A stretch of 64,000 nt of DNA from Hyphomonadaceae bacterium (GTDB lineage Bacteria > Pseudomonadota > Alphaproteobacteria > Caulobacterales > Aquidulcibacteraceae). The translations under genes and the position numbers were made by a program. The stretch lies in assembly GCA_016791365.1 (NCBI GenBank), contig JAEUMT010000042.1, positions 62,001 to 126,000 of the forward strand, in the 5' to 3' direction. Position 1 is the stretch's first letter, and each line of letters opens with the position of its first letter. Below, piece after piece: positions 58,072 to 64,000 of this stretch. The notes beneath the pieces were generated by a model, which was not told the origin of the DNA, did not search any database, and saw nothing but the letters and a program-made list of their open reading frames with translations.

Positions 58072-59265
58072 ATGAACATCCACGAATACCAAGGCAAAGC
58101 CGTCCTCAAGAGCTTCGGCGCGCCGGTCCCGCGCGGCTTTCCCGCCTTCACCACCGAAGAAGCGATCGACGCCGCCGCGAAGCTCGGCGGTTCGGTCTGG
58201 GCCGTGAAGAGCCAGATTCACGCCGGCGGCCGTGGCAAGGGCAAGTTCAAGGAAGCGTCGGCAGGCGAGAAGGGCGGTGTCCGCATCGCCTTCAAGCCGG
58301 AAGATGTCGGCCTGTTCGCATCGCAAATGCTCGGCGCCACTTTGGTGACGCTGCAAACCGGCGCCGCCGGCCGTGTCGTCAAGCGCATCTACATCGAAGA
58401 AGGCGTGAAGATCGCCAAGGAATTCTATCTCTCCGCTCTCGTGGACCGCGAACAAGGCCGTGTCGCGTTCGTCGCGTCGGAAGCCGGCGGCATGAACATC
58501 GAAGAAGTCGCGCACGACACGCCGGAAAAAATCACCACTGTCGGCATCGATCCGCTCACCGGCCCGACGGGCGCCGACACCGCCAAGATCGCAGCGGCCT
58601 TCGGCATCAGCGGCGATCTCGCCGCGCAATGCGATACTTTGATCAAGCAGCTCTACGACGCCTTCACCAAGAGCGACATGAGCTTGCTCGAAATCAACCC
58701 GCTCATCGTCACTGACGAGAACAAGCTCCTCTGCGGCGACGCGAAAGTGAGCTTCGATTCCAACGCCGCGTTCCGCCACAAGGAATGGGCCGATCTGCGC
58801 GACATCGGTGAAGAAGACGAACGCGAGATCGAAGCCTCGAAGTACGATCTTTCCTACATCGCCCTCGACGGTGAAATCGGCTGCCTCGTCAACGGCGCCG
58901 GCCTCGCCATGGCGACGATGGACATCATCAAGCTCTTCGGCGCCGAGCCCGCCAACTTCCTCGACGTCGGCGGCGGCGCCGACAAAAACAAAGTGGAAGC
59001 CGCCTTCAAGATCATCCTCGCTGACCCGAAGGTGAAGGGCATTCTGGTCAATATTTTCGGCGGCATCGCGCGTTGCGACGTCATCGCCGAAGGCGTGATC
59101 GCGGCGGTGAAGAGCGTCGGCCTGGAAGTGCCGCTCGTAGTGCGCCTCGAAGGCACCAACGTCGACGAAGGCAAAGCCATCATCCGCAGCAGTGGCCTGA
59201 ATGTGATTGCCGCGGATGATTTGGAGGATGCGGCGCGGAAGATCGTGGCGGCCGTGAAGGGCTAG
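58072..59265 (+). CDS. sucC: Succinyl-CoA ligase (ADP-forming) beta subunit
   Basis: The 397-residue beta subunit binds nucleotide through an ATP-grasp domain ([36 protein letters not shown]) and forms the active site with SucD, making ATP and succinate from succinyl-CoA. The C-terminal CoA-ligase domain has [17 protein letters not shown] and [17 protein letters not shown]. It is complete. Its partner sucD lies 3.75 kb downstream rather than next to it. Confidence 0.97.
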   Translation: MNIHEYQGKAVLKSFGAPVPRGFPAFTTEEAIDAAAKLGGSVWAVKSQIHAGGRGKGKFKEASAGEKGGVRIAFKPEDVGLFASQMLGATLVTLQTGAAGRVVKRIYIEEGVKIAKEFYLSALVDREQGRVAFVASEAGGMNIEEVAHDTPEKITTVGIDPLTGPTGADTAKIAAAFGISGDLAAQCDTLIKQLYDAFTKSDMSLLEINPLIVTDENKLLCGDAKVSFDSNAAFRHKEWADLRDIGEEDEREIEASKYDLSYIALDGEIGCLVNGAGLAMATMDIIKLFGAEPANFLDVGGGADKNKVEAAFKIILADPKVKGILVNIFGGIARCDVIAEGVIAAVKSVGLEVPLVVRLEGTNVDEGKAIIRSSGLNVIAADDLEDAARKIVAAVKG

Positions 59266-59334
59266 ACGATGCGCATGTTCGCCGCGCAAGCGCTTCGATC
59301 GAAGTGACACTGCTGGGTTGGCGAGGGGCGCCCT

Positions 59335-59877
59335 TTGATCCGGACGTTCGCATTTCTGCTCCTTGCTTTGGGCGCCGCGGCGTGCAGCCCAAACTATGCG
59401 CCGCCGGATACCAGCGCCGGCTACTCATCAGAGAGGCTTGTCGCGGTGTTCGCGCGCGAGTGCGTTGAGGAACGAGTGTCGCTTGAGCGACAAATCGCGG
59501 AAGAGTCACGCGGCTGGCTCTGCCTTGGTGACGATGATTGCGAACGTGACGCGCGAGGTGCGTACAGCTGGCGGCCTGTCGACGCGAAAGAACTCCATGT
59601 GAGCATGCAAAGCGACGCCCACATGCTTTCGCGTGAACGCGGCGATGGCTGGCATTGCGCGATCCGCTATTGGCGACGGCCTGATGACGCCATCGTTGAG
59701 CGCCTTGCCCGGCTCGCGGAAGGCGAGGGATTAACGCGTTACGAAATGTCTGAAGCTGGAAATGGGCCGGACCACATCACTTGGCATGTCTGGCGGCCCG
59801 CCGATGCCGAGGCGCCAGAGTTGCGCCTCATTCAATTGGAGCGCCCAAAGCCCTGGACGCTGCTATATGTCGAATAA
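59335..59877 (+). CDS. Uncharacterised lipoprotein
   Basis: I do not recognise the family. The 180-residue product starts at TTG with GAGGGG seven bases upstream and has a lipoprotein signal, MIRTFAFLLLALGAAAC (Cys 17). The mature part is acidic and contains Cys residues at about 43, 63 and 69, plus another near 107, that could form disulfides. It lies between sucC and a VOC-family gene. Confidence 0.7.
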   Translation: MIRTFAFLLLALGAAACSPNYAPPDTSAGYSSERLVAVFARECVEERVSLERQIAEESRGWLCLGDDDCERDARGAYSWRPVDAKELHVSMQSDAHMLSRERGDGWHCAIRYWRRPDDAIVERLARLAEGEGLTRYEMSEAGNGPDHITWHVWRPADAEAPELRLIQLERPKPWTLLYVE

Positions 59878-59888
59878 GGGAGGACACA

Positions 59889-60260
59889 ATGATCGGCTAC
59901 GTCACACTCGGCACTAATGACCTGGATCGCGCGGCGAAGTTCTATGATGCCATCGCCGCGGAGCTCGGCACCAAGCGCATGATGGAATGGCCCGGCGCTA
60001 TTGCGTGGGGCACGCCAGGCGGCGGCGCCGGCATCGGTCTTACCAAGCCGTTCAACGGCGAGGCGGCGACGGTCGGCAACGGCACGATGGTCGCGCTTGA
60101 GTGCAAGGACCAGGCGCAAGTCCAGCGTCTCTACGATTTGGCCATGTCGATGGGCGCGAAGTGCGAAGGACCTCCCGGCGCACGCGGCGACGGCGGATTC
60201 TACGCCGCGTACTTCCGGGATCCGGACGGCAACAAGCTCAACGCCTTCATCATGGGGTGA
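59889..60260 (+). CDS. VOC/glyoxalase-fold protein
   Basis: A 123-residue protein of the vicinal oxygen chelate superfamily: IGYVTLGTNDLDRAAKFYDAI at the start and AYFRDPDGNKLNAFIM at the end, with a beta-alpha-beta-beta-beta repeat. The usual glyoxalase I metal ligands are incompletely kept (Glu near the C-terminus replaced), so catalysis is uncertain. GGGAGG lies upstream of the ATG, 11 bp after the lipoprotein stop; the pair may be co-transcribed. Confidence 0.88.
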   Translation: MIGYVTLGTNDLDRAAKFYDAIAAELGTKRMMEWPGAIAWGTPGGGAGIGLTKPFNGEAATVGNGTMVALECKDQAQVQRLYDLAMSMGAKCEGPPGARGDGGFYAAYFRDPDGNKLNAFIMG

Positions 60261-60276
60261 GCGTGTCGCGCGGCCG

Positions 60277-60867
60277 TTAAGTTGGCCGCGCGCTCGCGAA
60301 GATGGATTCTACTTCCGACGCGAACGCGCCGTAATAGTGCTCGGTCGGCGCCAGGAAGAGCATGACGTTGAGGTTGTCGCGCGCTTTCGCAACAAGACCG
60401 GAGCCGCTCATGTCGAGTCCTGTCGACGTGCGCATCGTGACATCGAAGCGAACGCCGGCCGCGCCTGCAAACGCTTGCGGGCGCAGGTTGGCGGATGTTG
60501 GCTCCTGGTACTTCATCGCCAGGCTATCGATGACGAACTCGACCATCTCGGTGTCGCCCATGTCGGCGCGATAGACGACGTCCGGCGTGTCGCGATCGGT
60601 ATCCTTGAAGAGTGACGCGCCGGGCTCGATTTGCGCGAGATAAAGTTGGTTGAGCGCCGGTCCATCCATGGTGAGGAAGTGCAGGCCCTTCACCTTTGGC
60701 ATCAGCATGCCGGTCATGTCGGACCATGGCCGCGCGAGCGTTACTTCGAATGCGCTTGCCGCGCGATACGTTCCCGCCGGCGCCAATTTGATTGCGGCGC
60801 AGCCTGCCGTTGCCAGCGCAGCGCCGCCTGCGGCTGCACCAAGCAGCCCACGTCTCGTGATGTTCAT
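60277..60867 (-). CDS. Tat-exported lipoprotein, uncharacterised
   Basis: A 196-residue protein with a twin-arginine signal plus lipobox: [20 protein letters not shown] (Cys at residue 23). The mature part has no recognised domain. Its start overlaps the stop of the M48 protease gene (ATGA), so it is the last gene of a three-gene operon: lipoprotein, M48 protease, this protein. Together they suggest an envelope-quality or surface-processing role (inference). Confidence 0.75.
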   Translation of the reverse strand: MNITRRGLLGAAAGGAALATAGCAAIKLAPAGTYRAASAFEVTLARPWSDMTGMLMPKVKGLHFLTMDGPALNQLYLAQIEPGASLFKDTDRDTPDVVYRADMGDTEMVEFVIDSLAMKYQEPTSANLRPQAFAGAAGVRFDVTMRTSTGLDMSGSGLVAKARDNLNVMLFLAPTEHYYGAFASEVESIFASARPT

Positions 60868-62186
60868 TGCCCCCCTCCGGTCAATTGCGCGATGCGAGCC
60901 TCCACCAAAGTGCGATCGGTCGCCCCAGGTGCGCGCTCAAGATAGGTTGTGAAATACGCCGCCGCTTCGGCATTGCGGTTGTCGCGCGCTGCATACTCGC
61001 CCAGTTCGCGCCAGCTTGCGGCTGGCGCATCAGGCTGTGCGATTGCGTTGGTGTAGTGCTGAATCGCGCGCTCGCGGTCGCCTTCGCCGCGGCGGATGCG
61101 ATTAATCTCGCCGCGATAGTATTCGATCACGCCGAGATCTTCGTTGTGCGCGGCGAGCCGCTCCAACACGATCACGGTTTGTCCATAGTCCCGGCGGCGC
61201 AGTTCCGCACGCAGCCATGGATCAAGGAATGGCCTGATCGCCGCGCGATAGCGCTCGCGATTGGTTTCGCCGCCGCCCGTTGCGGTCGCCGCGCGATCGC
61301 GCAGGGCCTCGACGCGATCGGCGGAGAGCGGGTGCGAGGCAAACACGCTGGCGCGCGCTTCGCGGCGGCGCACGTCGGGATTCTCCGACGCTCTGCCCTC
61401 GGTGATCAAATTGTTCCAGAGTTTCGTCCCCGCGGTGGGGTCGTAACCTGCGCGCACGGCGTGATCGTAACCGATCATGTCCGCTTCCATTTCCTTCTCG
61501 CGCGAGAAGCCAAACACCGAGGCGATGGTGCCGAGATAGATGAGGTCGCCGATAATGCCGCCGCCAACGGCGCCGAGCCCAATCGAGAGAATTAATGCCG
61601 CATTGGCGCGCGCCCGCGCCGTACGCATGGTCTCGATCGAATGGTTCTCTGCGTAGTGACCGGTCTCGTGCCCGAGCACAAAGGCCAGCTGCGCTTCGTC
61701 TTCAACACGCAGAAGCAGGCCAGACCACACTTCCATGTAGCCATTGGGCGCCATGGAAGCGTTGAAGAAGGGCCGGTTCATCACATAGAGGCGGATGTCG
61801 CCGCAATACGGACCTGAAACGCGGCACGCGATGTCACGAATATAGGCGTTCAACACCGGGTCGCGTTCGAGTTGACCCGATTGCTGCGCGTCTTGTTCGG
61901 CCCGGTCGGAGACGCCCCAAAGGCCGCCTTCGTCTGTGTTTTCCGCAGGCCGGGGGCGTGATCGCGGTGGTGGAGCAGGGGGCGGCGCCGCCACGACCGG
62001 AGGCGCCGCGGCGTCTGGACTGACGCCGTCAGGTGTCGCCGCAACCGGCGCAGCCTCAGGAGGCGCCTGCGCCGGCTCGCCCACAACTACCGCTGTCGAG
62101 GCAGGCGCCTGCGCGTCCTGTGCGTAAGCCGTGCTGACGCCCAGCGCTAAAGCGAGCGCTGCCCCGGCGAGCAGCCGCGCTCTCAC
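60864..62186 (-). CDS. Exported M48 metalloprotease with TPR-like C-terminus (BepA-like layout)
   Basis: A 440-residue periplasmic zinc protease. Signal peptide (ending STAYAQ), a long Pro/Ala-rich linker (about 25-80), then the M48 domain with HETGH (about 176-180), third ligand in [14 protein letters not shown], and a C-terminal TPR-like helical region ([27 protein letters not shown]). This resembles BepA/YfgC-type outer-membrane assembly proteases. It is embedded in an operon with two lipoprotein genes. Confidence 0.9.
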   Translation of the reverse strand: MRARLLAGAALALALGVSTAYAQDAQAPASTAVVVGEPAQAPPEAAPVAATPDGVSPDAAAPPVVAAPPPAPPPRSRPRPAENTDEGGLWGVSDRAEQDAQQSGQLERDPVLNAYIRDIACRVSGPYCGDIRLYVMNRPFFNASMAPNGYMEVWSGLLLRVEDEAQLAFVLGHETGHYAENHSIETMRTARARANAALILSIGLGAVGGGIIGDLIYLGTIASVFGFSREKEMEADMIGYDHAVRAGYDPTAGTKLWNNLITEGRASENPDVRRREARASVFASHPLSADRVEALRDRAATATGGGETNRERYRAAIRPFLDPWLRAELRRRDYGQTVIVLERLAAHNEDLGVIEYYRGEINRIRRGEGDRERAIQHYTNAIAQPDAPAASWRELGEYAARDNRNAEAAAYFTTYLERAPGATDRTLVEARIAQLTGGGQ

Positions 62187-62866
62187 AGCGGCGCACCTTC
62201 CATGAGCCTGCGCACCAATTGGCTTGAGCCCTCCGCCTCACGCATGTCTTCGTTCGGCGCGGCGGTGACGACGTTGAACCAAATCACGTTGCCGGTGCGC
62301 AGATCGACGAGCGAAGCGTACGCTTGTTGACCGCCCAACGGGATGCCGACGCCAAGAATGGCCATCCCCACCATCGCTGCGACGCGTCCGGCGCTGGCGT
62401 AGGAGCCGCGGCCAGTGATGAAGAGGGCGTAATCGGCGTTGTACGTGGTGCGGATTTCCTGCGCGCCCTCGCCAAGTGTCCACTCGAAATTGTCTTTCCG
62501 CGTCGGCAAGTTCATGCCGAAATAATTGACCATCAGGATCGACGCCCCGACGACTTCATGGAGCCGGATCACCTGGCCGGTTCGTCCTTCCATGGCGGTA
62601 GCGGGATCGAGCGAGCTTTGCTGGTGGCCCTCGGCCACAACATGGGCCGCCACTGCGCTGGCGACGCCTTCACGGGCGGAGCGCGACCAATCTTCGCGCG
62701 GCTCCTGCATGCCGGTTGCGTTCAGGATCGAAAGCTGCACGTCGGGCGTCATCACGACGATCCGCGAATTTGCCGGCGGCGGTTCGAATTGACCGGTGAA
62801 GGTGCGTTGTGACGTGACGCATGCGCTCAACACAATGAGCGCCGCCAAAGCGAGCCATTTTCTCAT
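62183..62866 (-). CDS. Lipoprotein heading the M48 protease operon
   Basis: A 227-residue lipoprotein: [16 protein letters not shown] (Cys 16), preceded by GGGGGGA as ribosome site. Mature region includes [17 protein letters not shown], then [27 protein letters not shown] and [17 protein letters not shown], a beta-rich pattern reminiscent of CsgG-like or DUF4136-type envelope lipoproteins, but no firm family. The stop overlaps the M48 start. The upstream in-frame extension lacks a ribosome site. Confidence 0.8.
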   Translation of the reverse strand: MRKWLALAALIVLSACVTSQRTFTGQFEPPPANSRIVVMTPDVQLSILNATGMQEPREDWSRSAREGVASAVAAHVVAEGHQQSSLDPATAMEGRTGQVIRLHEVVGASILMVNYFGMNLPTRKDNFEWTLGEGAQEIRTTYNADYALFITGRGSYASAGRVAAMVGMAILGVGIPLGGQQAYASLVDLRTGNVIWFNVVTAAPNEDMREAEGSSQLVRRLMEGAPL

Positions 62867-63016
62867 GGAAGTCCCCCCTGGAGCGCCGGCCCCATGGAGA
62901 CCGGTTCCCCCGAACCCTATCGCCGCGTCATGCAGAGTCCAGTCATGAATTTGCATGTCGTCAGTGGTGAGGTTAGGACGCACCGCAATTCCTGTTCGCG
63001 CCTTGGGGGCCGTCTT

Positions 63017-63901
63017 TTGTCCATTCTCGTCAATGCCTCGACGCGGGTCATCTGCCAGGGCTTCACCGGCAAGAACGGCACGTTCCATTCTGAACAAGCC
63101 ATCGCCTACGGCACTAAGATGACCGGCGGTGTCAGCCCCGGGAAGGGCGGCCAAACGCATCTCGGCTTACCGGTGTTCAACACTGTCGCTGAAGCAAAGG
63201 AAAAAGCCGGCGCCGACGCGACTGTGATCTACGTGCCGCCGCCAGGCGCGGCGGCGGCGATCGAAGAAGCCATCGACGCTGAGATTCCGTACATCGTCTG
63301 CATCACCGAGGGCATTCCGGTGCTCGACATGGTGCGCGTGAAAGCAAAGCTCGAAGGGTCGAAGTCAAAGCTGCTTGGCCCGAATTGCCCCGGCATCCTG
63401 ACGCCGAACGAATGCAAGATCGGCATCATGCCCGGCCAAATTTTCCAGAAGGGCAAAGTCGGAATCGTCTCGCGCTCTGGTACGCTGACCTACGAAGCCG
63501 TCTTTCAAACCACCAACGAAGGTCTCGGCCAAACCACCGCCGTTGGCATCGGCGGCGATCCCGTGAAGGGCACCGAATTCATCGACGTGCTTGAGCTTTT
63601 CCTCGGCGATCCCGAAACCCAAGCCATCATCATGATCGGCGAAATCGGCGGCAGCGCTGAAGAAGACGCCGCGCAATTCCTTGCTGACGAACGCAAAAAG
63701 GGCCGCTCGAAACCTGTCGTGGGGTTCATCGCCGGCGCCACGGCGCCTCCGGGCCGCCGCATGGGCCACGCTGGTGCGATCATTTCGGGCGGCAAAGGCG
63801 ACGCGCCATCAAAGATCGCCGCGCTAGAAGCCGCCGGCATCAAGGTCGCGCCCCACCCGGCCGCGCTTGGCCGGACGATGGCGGAACTGCTCAGGGGCTG
63901 A
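63017..63901 (+). CDS. sucD: Succinyl-CoA ligase (ADP-forming) alpha subunit
   Basis: The 294-residue alpha subunit carries the CoA-binding Rossmann domain and the phospho-histidine. It begins at TTG ([18 protein letters not shown], the family start), with GGGGG about eight bases upstream. [16 protein letters not shown] and the active-site His in [11 protein letters not shown] near residue 250 are conserved. It pairs with SucC, encoded 3.75 kb upstream on the same strand. The frame is open for 41 codons before the TTG, but that extension is not family-like. Confidence 0.95.
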   Translation: MSILVNASTRVICQGFTGKNGTFHSEQAIAYGTKMTGGVSPGKGGQTHLGLPVFNTVAEAKEKAGADATVIYVPPPGAAAAIEEAIDAEIPYIVCITEGIPVLDMVRVKAKLEGSKSKLLGPNCPGILTPNECKIGIMPGQIFQKGKVGIVSRSGTLTYEAVFQTTNEGLGQTTAVGIGGDPVKGTEFIDVLELFLGDPETQAIIMIGEIGGSAEEDAAQFLADERKKGRSKPVVGFIAGATAPPGRRMGHAGAIISGGKGDAPSKIAALEAAGIKVAPHPAALGRTMAELLRG

Positions 63902-63931
63902 TTTTTGGCCTCTGCCGTGGTAGGCTGAGGC

Positions 63932-64000
63932 ATGTCTAAGCTTGATGCTCTGATTGAACGCGCCCGCGCCTTGCCCAAAGAAGACCAGGACGCGCTCGCC
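63932..64000 (+). CDS. Start of an uncharacterised gene, cut by window edge
   Basis: Only 23 codons are visible: MSKLDALIERARALP, then KEDQDALA. GAGG lies just upstream of the ATG. The short, Leu/Ala-rich helical start resembles small antitoxin or regulatory proteins, but this is too little to classify. It follows sucD by 30 bp. Confidence 0.45.
   Translation, partial: MSKLDALIERARALPKEDQDALA

Noticed and set aside
58069-59310. 413-codon frame antisense to sucC
   Set aside because: Complete overlap with a highly conserved gene; a shadow of its codon bias.
59266-59334. Small gene or RNA after sucC
   Set aside because: Nothing beyond the ribosome site of the next gene is visible.

Overview
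The window is a gene-dense, high-GC stretch of chromosome from an alphaproteobacterium. The conserved blocks fit a Caulobacterales/Hyphomonadales-like lineage: dnaK-dnaJ-dapB, grpE-hrcA near rph and rdgB-hemW, the glnD-murJ-trpS-usp-nfu-tsaB-rimI-fur-miaB-phoH-ybeY-corC-lnt-xre-metK run, and mdh/sucC/sucD. An SOS-box-like GTTC-N7-GTAC site before comM agrees with the alphaproteobacterial LexA motif. The lineage call is inference from gene content and order; there is no rRNA gene to test it. I see no tRNA, rRNA, transposase, integrase, phage gene or CRISPR array.

Layout. 1-3.8 kb (minus strand): end-truncated dapB, dnaJ and dnaK. 4-10.6 kb: an AlkB-type dioxygenase, a Ste24-type M48 protease, a dienelactone hydrolase plus aldo/keto reductase pair, and a secreted protein made of six PPC-type repeats. 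10.7-14.7 kb: grpE-hrcA, a periplasmic protein resembling a degenerate retropepsin, and an AAA ATPase with a winged-helix tail and a repeat-rich upstream region. 14.7-19 kb: rph, dgkA, a small unknown gene, an XRE/DUF2975 pair, rdgB and hemW. 19-22 kb: an envelope cluster equivalent to the E. coli yraL-lpoA-yraN-dolP group. 22-32 kb: comM, a hybrid histidine kinase, ampG, malic enzyme and mutS. 33-48 kb: the long co-directional housekeeping run from glnD to metK, with a candidate Trp-rich leader peptide before trpS. 48.5-64 kb: an O-methyltransferase, mdh, then accessory genes (M28 peptidase, a LytTR/DUF2306/DUF2141 group, an MFS transporter, a ChrA chromate transporter), sucC, a lipoprotein/M48/lipoprotein operon on the opposite strand, and sucD.

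How the genes work together. Several sets share a process: Hsp70 folding (dnaK, dnaJ, grpE, with the repressor hrcA); envelope assembly and turnover (murJ, ampG, the LpoA-like lipoprotein, the BON lipoprotein, lnt, dgkA, corC); RNA and translation quality control (rph, rsmI, ybeY, miaB, tsaB, rimI, trpS); DNA repair (mutS, comM, alkB-like, rdgB); and the lower TCA cycle (mdh, sucC, sucD). The TCA genes, usually contiguous in this group, are spread over about 14.5 kb by accessory genes.

The most unusual signals are small: the Trp-rich leader before trpS; a dispersed palindromic repeat translated in frame inside chrA; a direct-repeat/palindrome arrangement between the ATPase gene and rph; a branched inverted-repeat element after metK; and repeated exact 4-bp stop-codon overlaps between convergent genes. 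No complete new defence or biosynthetic system is obvious.
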